This document shows positions 34,601-46,200 of a DNA stretch of 64,000 nucleotides, in pieces. The notes under the pieces were generated by a model that was given only the letters and a program-made list of their open reading frames with translations, searched no databases and was not told the DNA's origin. A program made the translations under genes and the position numbers. This DNA is from Ganaspis brasiliensis (Eukaryota; Arthropoda; Insecta; Hymenoptera; Figitidae): positions 2,170,001 to 2,234,000 of the forward strand of contig JAZKLR010000112.1 in NCBI GenBank assembly GCA_037103525.1. Direction: 5' to 3'. The stretch's first letter is position 1; each line of letters opens with the position of its first letter.

Positions 34601-37265
34601 ATAATTTATTTTTAGCTTCAAACATATCAAAATTTTTCGTCTACACAATGCAACAATTTTTCTTCAAATTGCGACACGACAGCAAATTAATTTTTTTTAT
34701 CCTAAAGCATGTTTATTGTGTTACTCATACCAAATCTGTATAGAACGGAGTGGAAAACCCCCTTAGGGCGCAGTCCCTTAACTACGTTGTGCGTTGCGTT
34801 GTAATGAGAAAGATTAGGACATAGATATACTTTATCCTTTTCTATCTCATAATGTTCTATATCCGTGTGCGTTGCGTTGTAATGAGAAAGAACAGGACAC
34901 ACATATACTTTATCCTTTTCTATCTCCGTTGTGTGTTGCGTCGTAATGAGAGAGAGAGAGAGAGGGAGACAAAGATATATAAATTTATGTCTTTCTTTTT
35001 CTTTCTACGACGCAACGTACGGTCCCATGTGATTTCACCCTTAAGGAAAAGCAGTCAACCGAGTTTATTGAAAGTTGACATATGTTAATAAAAGAGCTGG
35101 TTAAGGTCCAGAGGACCTTTCTAGTCAGCAGCAAGATCAGAACTAACTGTCTGTTGAATGCACGTTGAGCGTCCACGCGTTGCACTCTTTATCTATATGG
35201 TAGCATGATCCAAGTAGTATAAGCGCCTTTGCGCATGTTTCACTGTAGTTTTTTCACTAACACCATTATTAGAGTACACTATGCTATACACTGAGACAGG
35301 TTTCTTACTTTTTATGGCGCTTTCATACCTCGTCCGGTAAGTTTACTTTTCTCTCTTTCTAGTACACAGCAGTGGCATAAGTTTGTCTCGTTCTCGCACT
35401 AGTTATGTTCACAGACCGTCCAGGACACATAATTATTGCGAGAACGAGACAAACTTATGCCACTGCTGTGTACTAGAATGAGAGAAAAGTAAAGTTACCG
35501 AATGAGGTATGAAAGCGCCATTACGTATACTGTCCATTTCTCTTCCTCACCCGATCTCTCATTCTATAATTCGAATGTTTATCAAATAATACTAGATGAC
35601 AGTGGCGGATCCACGGTGGGGGAGGGTCAGGGGGGTCATGACCCCTCCCTAAGTTAGCTCCATGGAGCTAACTTAGATTTGCATGAGAGAGGAAGTGTAC
35701 ACTCTAAAAACAAGTGTCTTATTTTGTCCTCACTTTTAAGACATTTTAGGGTGTCTTAATTTTTAACCATTGAGATAGTGTCTTAAAACTACCTGTAAGA
35801 CGCTTTCTAAACGTCTTATGTCTTAAAATAAGACACTTGTAAGACACCTGTTTTTACAGTGTAGACAACACTACAGTGTTGTCTCTTTCTCATGTATGCC
35901 CCCCTCCAGGAACCAAGTCTGGATCCGCCACTTCTAGATGATCAATTACAATTATGTTATTTTAATAATGGTAGTATTATTTTTTATTTTATTTTATCTA
36001 CTTACTGTGCCCATAATACAAGATCATTTAAGAGCAATACTAATGATAAAAGTACACAAAATATAGTATAATATTGAATAAAGTCGCATTGTACATTTTC
36101 AAAAAGATAATTAGTTTTCGTTATTATTTAGTAAAATTTTTTCTATGCTATTCATAAATTTGATCCAAGGAATGTCGAAAATCTCAAAAGAATTTTTATA
36201 ATTTTTATACACTATATTTAATGTCTGGAAACATCTAAGCAGTGGTGCTTTATAGCCAATTGCATTATTAGGGAGTTCATAAACAAAAGGTATGTAGTAT
36301 TTGGCAGAGGTTCTAGGTACATTAAATATATAAACATGCCAGCAGGCAGTTTGGCAACTGCGGTCTGGCTTCCAGAGTTGACACTGAGAACCTCTTGCAC
36401 AACTCGAAATATTCAGAACCTCTTTGAGGGTAGACTATCTTGTATATGTAGGCACAATACTTAAGCAATCTTTTCTGAATTCTTTCTAATAAAACATCAA
36501 GATTCTTTTTTAAAAAGGAATCCCAGGCGACTGAAGCATATTCTAATTTAGATCTAACAAGAGTTTTAAAAAGTAAAATCAAGATCATTGGGTTTAAAAA
36601 CTGTTTTGTTTTTCTAAAAACCAAACCCAAAGTCCGTGATGTCTCATTTCTTAAAGTTGATATATGAAATATAAACGTTAAATCAGCAGCAAAAGTAACA
36701 CCTAAATCTCTGATATACAGTTCCTTTTATAATCATGTCACCAATTCTTAAAAGGGTTCAAATCGTATTTATTTTTACAATACCAATCACAAAGGGAGTT
36801 AACACTACTTTGCATCAGAAAACAGTCTATAAAGTCGAATGAATTCTTTTGTAAAATTTACATGTTACATTGTTGCATTACTATATTTTAGTACAAAATA
36901 ACAACATACCTTCCAATCTTATCAAATTTATTTTGAATAAAACTTTCCTCTTTGTCTCGAGGAGAAAAATCTTTGTCGAGTAATAATTCTGTTATTTCAG
37001 TCATTTTGCTCCGATTTTGAAAAATAACCATCATCTTGATGCAGGCAGTTGCTATAGCCATAAAGTTAAAGAAAGTTTCTGAAAATTTTTCCACGTTGTA
37101 ATTTTCTTGAAATAAATACAGGGCATTTGAACTGGCAAAAGCGATCATAAGATACGCCACAAAAATGGTGAAAACATAGTAGATTGTCAAGCATCCTTGG
37201 GAAGATTTTGGAGGCCAAATACCAACAATTTTAAAGATGACTAAGGACATTTCTGCTCTATACAT
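31622..37265 (-). CDS. Odorant receptor OR-D (7tm_6), five exons
   Basis: Exons are 37265-36910, 34089-33721, 33225-33021, 32289-32134 and 31663-31622. The total is 1,128 nt, 375 residues, open throughout, with the same phases as the other copies. Landmarks are MYRAEMSLVIFKIVGIWPP, MMLQLCAQMDFLIHRIEVF, FFFQLMATTLEVCTSTYLL, GIYCWQGHMIMEK, YTDWISLTK and KLTAGPVFTLSIDTFNS, joined to ILRLSYSIYNFLK and TGA. Intron 1 (34090-36909) has taken in two hAT MITEs, a TTA-flanked MITE, a minisatellite and a LINE fragment. It is the intact twin of the OR-E pseudogene. The shorter C-terminus is shared by OR-E only. Confidence 0.87.
34259..34566. mobile_element. hAT MITE with GTGTGTGG inverted segments (308 bp)
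   Basis: The ends CAGGGGCGGC and GCCGCCCCTG are flanked by a perfect 8-bp duplication AACTATAT (34251-34258 and 34567-34574). It includes a long G run near 34315 and paired GTGTGTGGA / TCCACACAC segments. It lies in OR-D intron 1 and was not found in OR-E. Confidence 0.85.
34765..35035. repeat. Minisatellite of about 60-75 bp units
   Basis: Units beginning GTGYGTTGCGTYGTAATGAG and continuing to TATACTTTATCCTTTTCTATC occur about three times (34790, 34866, 34930). The last unit is degenerate with a GAGAGAGAG run. The outer parts (TTAGGGCGCAGTCC and a TTAAGG-ended right side) may be transposon ends. Confidence 0.55.
35315..35520. mobile_element. TTA-flanked palindromic MITE (206 bp)
   Basis: The ends TGGCGCTTTCATACCTC and the reverse complement are flanked by TTA on both sides. 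Long internal arms (ACACAGCAGTGGCATAAG, GTCTCGTTCTCGCA) are also inverted, so nearly the whole element can fold back. The 3-bp TTA duplication fits PIF/Harbinger. Confidence 0.75.
35600..35933. mobile_element. hAT MITE with CAGTGGCGGATCCA end (334 bp)
   Basis: The left end CAGTGGCGGATCCA and right end TGGATCCGCCACTT are flanked by the 8-bp duplication CTAGATGA (35592-35599 and 35934-35941). The OR-E unit retains the unoccupied site (TTAGATGATCAATT near 44518), so the insertion followed the duplication. A TA MITE is nested inside at 35700. Confidence 0.88.
35700..35861. mobile_element. TA MITE nested in hAT MITE (162 bp)
   Basis: The ends CACTCTAAAAACAAGTGTC and GACACCTGTTTTTACAGTG are flanked by TA. 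It is the same family as 30524-30723. Confidence 0.75.
36322..36870 (-). pseudogene. LINE (non-LTR) reverse-transcriptase 3' fragment, unit 1
   Basis: The minus-strand frame reads LFKTLVRSKLEYASVAWDSF, then LDVLLERIQKRLLKY. This is the thumb region typical of jockey-like non-LTR retrotransposon reverse transcriptases. Upstream, weaker remnants with LCDWYCKNKYDLN can be read in shifted frames. No catalytic YADD-type motif or endonuclease remains. A homologous remnant lies in the OR-E unit, so the insertion predates the duplication. Confidence 0.65.
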
Positions 37266-37517
37266 TTAAAAAAATCTTTTAAATTAATATAATGAAAAAC
37301 AATATTATTTAAATTTTAAGAGTAGTTATGTAGTTTTGAAATATAATTATGGTATAATGTAAATATACTAATAATTGTGTTTTATAATTTTAAATTAGAG
37401 CATTGTGTGTAGATTGTACTATTGCTTTGATAATTTTCGTTTTGTACAACTGAACATACGAGAAGAATTGTTAGACATGAACTAGCTATAAGCTATAAAA
37501 ACTACTTTTCCTATATG

Positions 37518-37682
37518 AAAGTCGCATTTTTCTCTCTGTAACTATACGAAGGAATCTTTTTAATAATTCCTAAGGAAGAACGAGAAACGCGTCTTTTTAT
37601 TAAATGATCGATACTTAATAGGGAGTAAAAAAAGTTTAAGAATAGAGAGGAGAATAAATAATGAAAACATGAATAATTTCTT
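37518..37682 (-). promoter_or_regulatory. Conserved upstream block of OR-D
   Basis: About 253 bp upstream of the start codon. It contains AAAGTCGCATTTTTCTCTC, TTTTTAATAATTCCTAAGGA, GATCGATACTTAATAGGG and ATGAATAATTTCTTGG. It is near-identical to the OR-E block and recognisably related to A-C. Confidence 0.55.
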
Positions 37683-39599
37683 GGATCAACTCACGCAACG
37701 AATATACCTGAACAATTTTTTTTTCTCTGTACACCTTGCATTGCAAGAGAAACTAAGAATAATGTACCAGAATGGATTTTTTAATTGTTAAAATAAAACA
37801 GTTTCTAAATTTCAGGTATAATTGCCATAGCTACGTGTGTGTACATAAATAAAGAAATGTGATTGTTTGGAATCGCTGTTTTTCTGAATTTTAAAATTTT
37901 TTAATGTGGACTAAGCTTAAATGGTGTATGATAGCACCAAAACAAATAATCCGGTGGGGAAGGTTAAAAAAGTTATTAAGTTAAAAACCTTTTTTTTTTA
38001 AGAAACGAGTCCAAGGTACAAAAACGCCCTCACAAACGGGAAATTCTAAATTAAGGTACGTTTGTTTATATAAGTGCATATTGCCGCCATCTTGAAAACG
38101 TAAATTCCATTTTGTAAAAAATTAAGTATATGGAAATTACCTATGTAATTTACATGTAAAAAACTATGTAATTTTTGTGAGGTAAATTACTTTTACTTCC
38201 CTGCAGATACGGGACCAGAGCATCAGTGTTGGGCAAGTAAAATACTTGAGGTAAATTACACATGGTTTTCTACCGTAATTTACAATTTCATACATTTTTA
38301 AGTTTAAAAGAGTGTGTTTATGACACTTCAGCGAGCTGTATCATTTACCTAGGCATTTTACCAGTTTTTTACGTAAATTACCCAATTCAGGGAATTTACC
38401 TGTCATTTATTCAAAATTGCTGAGAAGCCCATCACTGCAAAGCCTGAAACAGAAAAAGACAGAAACAGTCACTGTCCTTTATTATCTCATGCCCTGCTCC
38501 AGTGACGCGTCATTTAGTGCAAATGAAGTCTAATAAAATTGTAAAAATTGATCTAAATTTTTTGTGTTTACGGCTGATCGAACCTGTGAAGAAAAATGCA
38601 CTCACCCAATTTTATTGTTGTCGTTTCTCGCTCTTAAAAGACTAAATAAATCAGTTAATGTTAATTTATTGGAAATAGTACAGTGGCACAAATACAAATT
38701 CCAAACTTTCGAAAATACTTTAAAAATAATATTTAAATGATTTTTATATCAACAAAATTAGAGTTCCAGCACTTGTGCTACTCTATTCTTTCTAATAAAG
38801 CAACATCTTTTTGATAATTCGTATACTTACGTGATTTGATGCGCTGATTACGAAAATCATAGTGAAAATTGGCGCAAATTGGAATTTCATGGTAAAAAAG
38901 ATGTATAAAGAATCATGCAAATTTTGGTTTTTTGCCTTTATCTCTTTAAATATTGCAAATATAAAAAAAAATTATACAAAAAGATGTAGATCTCATTAAA
39001 ATACACATTTTATGTTTAATGCATTTTTTTACTGAAACCAATTAGTTTACGAAATAATTGCAAAAAAACATATATCACCATAAATGTGACCAAATACCCA
39101 CATTTTATCAATATTAAATTATCTACAGCCATAATTACGTTATTACATTGGGTAACATTACGTTCATTACGTAAAGTTATATTTATTACGTACTATTACG
39201 TAATAATGTAAAATTACGTATTTACGTACACTTATGCAATAACGTAAAATTACGTAAGTTACGTAGTTTTATGAACTAATTACGAAAATCATATTTAAAA
39301 AAATGGTGAACTTGATCATTTTTATGATAAATACTTTAAAAACCAACACAACTATAGGTTTTCCCACCGTTGTCTACATTCCATTTTCAGTCAGAAATAG
39401 ATATTAAACAGTGGCTGATTGACTGTTGTTTATCTGAAATTTAAAAAATGACAATATTTGCACAAAAAATTATTGCCATGATACTGAAATGTCAAAAAAT
39501 TATTGATTTATTAATTGCAGTGAAGAATTTTTTTTAAGAATTATCACAATAACGTGTTATCGGACCGATGACGGTCATCTGACAAAGCGGTGCGCTGTC

Positions 39600-40572
39600 C
39601 TATTGGAAAATCATATTTAGGATCCTCTATATAGATTCTTATAGGAAATCCATGTAGATTCCTATAGATATCTATGTAGGATCCTATGTAGGTTCATATG
39701 TACACCGAAAAAAATGAATAGGCGATTTGACTATGCTCCTAGTTAAGAGAGGAGCCCACTAGGAATTCCACTAGGATATCCAGGATCCTAGTTAATGTCA
39801 CTCTGAATTCCTAGTGGGCTCCTCTCGTAACTAGGAGCTTAGTCAAATCGCCTATTCATTTTTTTCGGTGTAGAATTTACCTATAGAAAAACATATGTTA
39901 TCCTATAGGTCTCTTATAGGATGCATCTTACATAGGATTACACATCTTTGATGCTGAATGATACCAGTAACTAACAAAAAATTAAATTAGCAATTTTTCG
40001 AATTGTTTAAACAAATTATAATTTGGGGAAAACAATTGGAATGTAATAAAAACAGTGATAATATTGAAAAACTAAATGAAATTTGAAAAAAAGAATTGCA
40101 AAATTTTTTATAAATAAAAGGAAAATAATTGAAATTTGATAAAAATACTTAAAAATCTGAGAAATTAATTGAAAAGAATGAGAAATATAGGAATTCATGT
40201 AAGTGTAAGTTCTTACGTAGGATCCTATATAGGTCTCGAAACAAAATTTTCGTACACATTCCTACATAGAATCCTATCTGGGTTATTACATATGTATAGG
40301 AATTCATGTAGGTTCCTTCGTAGGTTCCAATATGGGTCGCTCTACAGAAAGCCGAGAGCTATATGTGGGAATGCGTACGAAAATTTTGTTGCGAGACCTA
40401 TATAGTTTCCTACGTAGGAACTTATATGAATTCTTATATTTCAACCCAAATTGGACCCTACGTACGAATGCATACAATTGTTTTTTTTTTTGCGAAACCT
40501 ATGTGGGATCCTACCTACAAAACTACATGAATTCTTATAAATCATTTCATGTAGGATCCTATGTAAGATGCA
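39600..40572. repeat. GGATCCTA / TATAGGTTC array 1
   Basis: Degenerate palindromic words (TAGGATCCTA, CTATGTAGG, TATAGGAATC, GTAGGTTCC) recur every 10-25 bp at 39620-39700, 39880-39930 and 40190-40570, interrupted by a TA MITE and AT-rich DNA. The same vocabulary returns at 48265-48490, 54850-54865 and 55225-55330. There is no coding capacity. Confidence 0.6.
39703..39870. mobile_element. TA-flanked palindromic MITE (168 bp)
   Basis: The ends CACCGAAAAAAATGAATAGG and the reverse complement are flanked by TA. It is almost fully palindromic (GCGATTTGACTA, TCCTAGTTA, GAGGAGCCCACTAGGAATTC). It is inserted in the GGATCCTA array. Confidence 0.8.
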
Positions 40573-40884
40573 TTTTATAGGAGACCTATACACTGAGAAA
40601 AAAGGTTTAGTTTTAGCAACAATATTTTTTGGTTGACCATTGTTGGTTGTAACAACAATATTTTGATTGGTATAACAAAACGATATGGTTGGCGTAACAC
40701 ATCAAGTTGTTTGGGACAACAACTTTTTTCGTGGTATCGTCTCGGAAAACGAGACGATGTCGAGCCAAGACAAACCTACAATGCGCAACCCTACAATGAA
40801 CCTACAAAGTGTCTTAGAAATCATAATCTTTTTAAATTAACTGTTCATCGATCTGAAATATCTGAATATGCCAAGCATTTGATA

Positions 40885-41114
40885 CACTGAGAAAAATGGA
40901 TGTTTAGAATTAGATGTTAAAAACAAGATAGTAACGCTTAACCTCTAAATATAAAAGGTTAACATCTAAGATAATTAATTTTAACATCTAGATATTAAAG
41001 TTTAATATGTAAATGTTAACCTTGAACATCTAGATAACTGTCCCTATGTTAAGTGATAAATATGTTAAGCGTTAACATCCAGATGTTAAGGGTAAACATC
41101 CGTTTTTCTCAGTG
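40885..41114. mobile_element. TA-flanked MITE (230 bp), CACTGAGAAAAA ends
   Basis: The ends CACTGAGAAAAATGGATGTT and AACATCCGTTTTTCTCAGTG are flanked by TA. Many internal TTAACATCTAGATGTTAA-type words occur. The matching place in unit 1 (near 31407) has a single TA, so this is a post-duplication insertion. Confidence 0.8.
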
Positions 41115-41798
41115 TATTCAATAGATTGTGTAGGTTTGCAAACTCCATCAAGAACTTTACGAAAGTTATAAAAAATACTCAAAAAAGTATATTCTTGATA
41201 AACATTATTATGTTTTAATACTACTATGGTACATCTTGAAAATAATTACAATAAATGTATACGATTCATTCAGCAATATGTGATGCTTAAAAGAAAAAGA
41301 TCCATGATTCATTTTATTTTTTCTACAAAGTTATTTCAAAAAATTATATATTGAATACGATAACCGTAAAATCTAAAACAAAAATATAATTATTATTCTC
41401 TTTCAACTACTAAACTACATTAATTTTATTAAACAATTCCCGTACATTTGCCCGAATCCAAATGCCCGAAATCATTGTTCACAAAAATTTATATAATAAA
41501 AAAACATTCAGGGTGTATCTCAGCCTCCCGTTTTATCAGCTTTCACTTTTTTGTGGCTAGGCGCATGCTCATTTTGAGATTTTACGGTGCCCATTAAGAT
41601 AATTAATTAATCCTCTTGTACTCTATTGTTTGTTATTTTTTCCTGGTTTTAATTTGACGTAAATAAAATCATATCATCTGTAATTTTCATCTATTTAACA
41701 CTACAATTTATAAGAACCAAGGATTTAAAATATTGCGTAATTATATTCTCCACGACAATATAGAAATTTTAACGTTTTATAAACAATAATGATTCTCA

Positions 41799-42122
41799 CG
41801 AGTAAACCTACGGAAGTGTCCCTCAACGATTTTATTAAAACTTGGTATAATTGTAGTACATATAAAAATAATCGACACGTATTTTTTTGTAGCTGCCATG
41901 ATACACTTTAAAGGGTAGAAATCATCCCCTTAAGGTATATGGTGTGCTGTATTAATAAGGGCCAAATGTAAAGTATAACTGGGAGCAAAGGTATGACTCT
42001 ACCCTTTAAAGTGAATAATGGCAGCTATAAAAAAATACGTGTCGATTATTTTTATATGTACATACTACAATTATACCAAGTTTCAATAAAATCCGTGAGT
42101 GACGCTTCCGTAGGTTTACTCG
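41799..42122. mobile_element. Foldback MITE with CGAGTAAACCTACGGAAG ends (324 bp)
   Basis: The end is inverted at 42100-42122. The arms continue inward (ATAATCGACACGTATTTTTT, CACTTTAAAGGGTAGA), giving a hairpin of about 120-bp arms. It is absent from the equivalent place in unit 1 (near 31995). Target duplication is unclear. Confidence 0.75.
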
Positions 42123-44559
42123 TCAGTTGTTTTACATACAGATTTTTTTCTTTTTCGATTTTAAACTAATTTAATTTTTTTTATTTCATTCGGACAAATG
42201 GCCATTCGGGCAAATGGGCGTACACCTTATTATATTTGTTGAACTACTAACACTATTGAACGTGTCAATCGACAAGGTAAATACTGGACCAGCAGTTAAT
42301 TTAATTATTACATTAGATCGTTTTATTATGTAAATTAGGCTTGTTTTCGATTCTTTTGTTAGTGAGATCCAGTCAGTGTAAAAAACCGCTGATCCAATTC
42401 TTTCGCTCTGTAATAAATCACAACTGCATTATTGTCTTTGAATTATTTTGTTTTTTGCAAAAAAGAAGTTTATGTATAACAGAAGGAAAGCATTCTCCTG
42501 TTACAAAAAATGTGTAACGCATTTCTCGTTCTCGTAGCACAATATACTTTGTGATGCACTACGAGAATCTCTTCTGCCATAAAATAAAAGAGACAAAAGC
42601 AGGAGAGAAGAGTGTCAAACAATGTTCCAACAATGTTCACACTCGTCTGAAAAAGTCAGTTTTTGTCTCTTGTCTTACAGTATACTATTTACAATATTTG
42701 AGGGAAGATAAATTCTTTTACAAAGTAAAAATAAAAATATTGTTATTGATGAACATTTTTAGTATTTTTATAGAGGTGATTTATTGTGTACCCAGAGTGT
42801 TGTAAATGTAAATAGCGCATTCGAGAAATCATAATTGTTGTTATTTAATAAAAATAAATCGTATATAAAATGTAAAGTGTTTTAGTTTCATATTAATGCA
42901 AGGAAGTGCTTGAAATTGTTTAAAATTGAATATATGCCATGACTTTGAAAAAACCCAATACATTGATGACCACTCTCCCCTATCTTTATTTGTTTCTAAT
43001 GCATTTTTGACGAATCTTTTTGCTCGAAAATCTTGCTTGAATGCATCACTAAATATACTATTTCTTCTAAAACGAAAAGAATATAAAATTCTCTTTTCTA
43101 TGTGAAATTGAAATGTTTGAAATGTACCTTTTCCATAATCATGTGGCCTTGCCAACAATAAATTCCAACTTGAAACATAACACAGCAAAACGATAATATC
43201 ATGGACCAAAATTTCATGGAAGTTACCCTAAGAGTTGTCAGCAGATAAGTGCTCGTACAAACTTCCAATGTCGTTGCCAATAGTTGGAAGAAAAATATAA
43301 AACTAAAAACTTCATTTAATTTGTTTCTAAAACTAAAATAAGAAAAATGATGTAAACGGTTGGTCACTTTAATTATTTTAAAAATCGGGTTATTTATAGA
43401 AAAATAAAAGTTGAATAATAAAACTGTCTTAAAACATTTTGCTGTATTTCGTGATGCGAATTAATTTTTTAGATAATCTCAAAAAACTGCCAAAAACCCC
43501 GATAATTTTTTTTTGTTTCCGGTGAATATGTTAGTGTATTATTTCGTATTTTTTCTCTTTGAATCCGAATCCTTTCTGTCGATAACAACTCATTGAAAGC
43601 TCTTTTAAGACTCATTGAAAAATTACAACTTATCTAATGATCCGTATCGATATTCGTAGTAACGTAAATATCATCAGGAAATTATAATTTGATTTTATAA
43701 GTATTAAAATATTTTTTTGTAAAAGCTCGTATAACTTCAACTTGTTGCATATTCCTCCTTAATAAATGCTTCAAATAACTAACTCACTTTATTTTTAAAA
43801 GTTGATGGTTTAATGTGATATGGTGTTAATATATTTAAAAACTACCATTAAAATGATATCTTTCTACTCTGAATTTTTGTAGGCGAATTTACCCGACTCT
43901 CCCCTTGACCAACTGCGTAAATGAGAAGTCGTAAGCACGAAGGTAAGGGGTGCGTATGAAACGAAAGATAGGTGAGTGCTTCAAATGTTAAAATACTTAC
44001 TAATAAAGAGAAATGTGATGTTTTATCCAATTACGGAGAATTATTTGTTCCTGTTTAGAATTTTTTTGAAAATCTATTTTACATAATGTAGGAAATACTT
44101 CTATTCTATGTATTAGGAAGTCCATTTGAGCATAACCAAAAAAATAATCTGTTTTCAAGGTTGTAAGGAACCCATGCATTAAAAGGAAGAAGTGTTCCAT
44201 TTCCTATAAATAGTGGAAGAATAATTCTCAGTGTCGCAGCTATAAATACGCTGATTATAAAGATAGTTGTTCCTGTTCTGTTAGTAAAAATATTAGAATA
44301 TTCTTAAATGAAAGACAGAGTATAAATTTAAAAGTAAAGCAGCAATATAAAAAGTCCATTACTCTCTTATCTGAATATAAATCAGAAAAGGAATTCAAAT
44401 ATATATTATGTGCCGATTACTAAAGCATGACGGTCACTGGGGCATTTACCTAACTGTCCATTTCTCTCCCCCCACCCGAACTCTCATTCTATAATTCGAA
44501 TGTTTATCAAATAATATTAGATGATCAATTACAATTATGTTATTTTAAAGAAAAAATTT

Positions 44560-45330
44560 ACGACCAATTCGCGGACGAAAATTTAGAAAAACCTTGTATC
44601 AAAAAGGGATCACAGACGACTGAAGCATATTCTAATTTAGATTTTAACAAGAGTTTTAAAAAGTAAAATCAAGATCATTGGGTTTGAAAACTGTTTAGTT
44701 TTTCTAAAAACCAAAACCAAAGTCCGCACGGAAAAAAATGAAATGTCTGCAGCGGGTAATATTAATATTTGCTGTTGAATCTAACAAAATTAGTAACCAC
44801 ACCAAATTATTTGCTGTGACAATGAACAAAGTTTGCTATGGTAAGCAATATTAGAAAAAATTTTGAAAATTTACTGTCACAGCAAACTTTTTTACTCTCA
44901 CAGCAAATTTGTTCGCTGTCCCTATATTTGCAAACTTATTTAGACGTGGCAGCGAATACTTTACTGTCACATAGTAAACTTCTTCTATGCGTGCGTGATG
45001 CCACGCATTTCTTAAAGTTGATACATGAAATATAAACGATAAATCAGCAGCAAAAGTAACACCTAAATCTCTAATACAGTTCCTTCTAGGTATAATCATG
45101 TCACCAATTCCATAATTATAAATAATAGGATTTTTATTCTTCGTAAAAGAGACCACATTGCACTTAGAAAGGTTCAAATCATATTTATTTAGACAACGCC
45201 AATCACAAAGGGAGTATTAACACGTCTTTGTATCAGAAAACAGTCTAAGGTCGAATGAATTCTTTTGTAAAATTTACAATCATCAACAAAATCAATTTAT
45301 CTACTTCTAAAAGATTATTGATGTCATTAT
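44560..45330 (-). pseudogene. LINE reverse-transcriptase fragment, unit 2, split by a MITE
   Basis: Minus-strand reading gives NLSKCNVVSFTKNKNP and CIRDLGVTFAADLSFIFHVS, the conserved stretch just after the palm domain in jockey-like reverse transcriptases. The thumb-coding part resumes beyond a CACGGAAAAAAATG-bounded insertion at about 44729-44995 (with repeated CTGTCACAGCAAA words) that unit 1 lacks. Confidence 0.6.
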
Positions 45331-46034
45331 TATAATTAATAACCTTGAAAGGTATATATTTTTCGACGATCGATGGACTTGTTACATTGTTGCATTACTA
45401 TATTTTAGTACAAAATAACAACATACCTTCCAATCTTATCAAATTTATTTTGAATAAGTCTTTCCTCTTTGTCTCGAGGAGAAAAATCTTTGTCGAGTAA
45501 TAATTCTGTTATTTCAGTCATTTTGCTCCGATTTTGAAAAATAACCATCATTTTGATGCAGGCAGTTGTTATAGCCATAAAGATGAAGAAAGTTTCTGAA
45601 AATTTTTCCACGTTGTAATTTTCTCGAAATAAATACAGGGCATTTGAACTGGCAAAAGCGATCATAAGATGCGCAACAAAAATGGTGAGAACACAGTAGA
45701 TTGTCAAGCATCCTTGGGAAGATTTTGGAGGCCAAATACCAACAATTTTAAAGATGACTAAGGACATTTCAGCTCTATACATTTAAAAAAATCTTTTAAA
45801 TTAAAATAATGGAAAACAATATTATTTAAATTTTAAGAGTAGTTATGTAGTTTTGAAATATAATTATAGTATAATGTAAATATACTAATAATTGTGTTTT
45901 ATAATTTGAAATTAGAGCATTGTGTATAGATTGTACTATTGCTTTGATAATTTTCGTTTTGTACAACTGAACATACGAGAAGAATTGTTAGACATGAACT
46001 AGCTATAAGATATAAAAAATACTTTTCCTGTATG

Positions 46035-46200
46035 AAAGTCGCATTTTTCTCTCTGTAACTAAACGAAGGAATCTTTTTAATAATTCCTAAGGAAGAACGA
46101 GAAACGCGTGTTTTTATTAAATGATCGATACTTAGTAGGGAGTAAAAAAAGTTTAAGAATAGAGAGGAGAATAAATAATGAAAACATGAATAATTTCTTG
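46035..46200 (-). promoter_or_regulatory. Conserved upstream block of OR-E
   Basis: Same position (about 253 bp upstream of the start) and nearly the same sequence as the OR-D block, including GTCGCATTTTTCTCTCTGTA and GATCGATACTTAGTAGGG. Its retention fits recent pseudogenisation. Confidence 0.55.

Larger units (their letters stand above)
31350..39412. repeat. Segmental duplication unit 1 (contains OR-D)
   Basis: The sequence from about 31350 to 39412 is repeated in direct orientation at about 40818-48207. The similarity covers exons, introns, the upstream block, a LINE remnant and 2 kb of far-upstream DNA with ATTACGTAA words (39120-39270 against 47700-47830). Unit 1 is longer because of insertions between 34250 and 35940. 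Confidence 0.8.
41331..45782 (-). pseudogene. Odorant receptor OR-E (7tm_6), 92-bp deletion in exon 2
   Basis: This is the twin of OR-D. Exon positions are 45782-45427, 44277-44001, 43332-43128, 42407-42252 and 41372-41331. Exons 1, 3, 4 and 5 are open and match OR-D in length (356, 205, 156 and 42 nt). Exon 2 is 277 nt instead of 369. The 92 nt missing, next to a shared GAGCA/ACCA junction, remove the region from about WLT to the QL of MMLQLC. The frame then shifts and meets TAG within a few codons. Splice sites look intact and the upstream block is kept, so the gene may still be transcribed. The decay appears recent. Confidence 0.85.

Noticed and set aside
44000..44200. Short minus-strand frame beginning MEHFFLLMHGF as a separate small gene
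   Set aside because: It is the shifted reading across the 92-bp deletion in OR-E exon 2.
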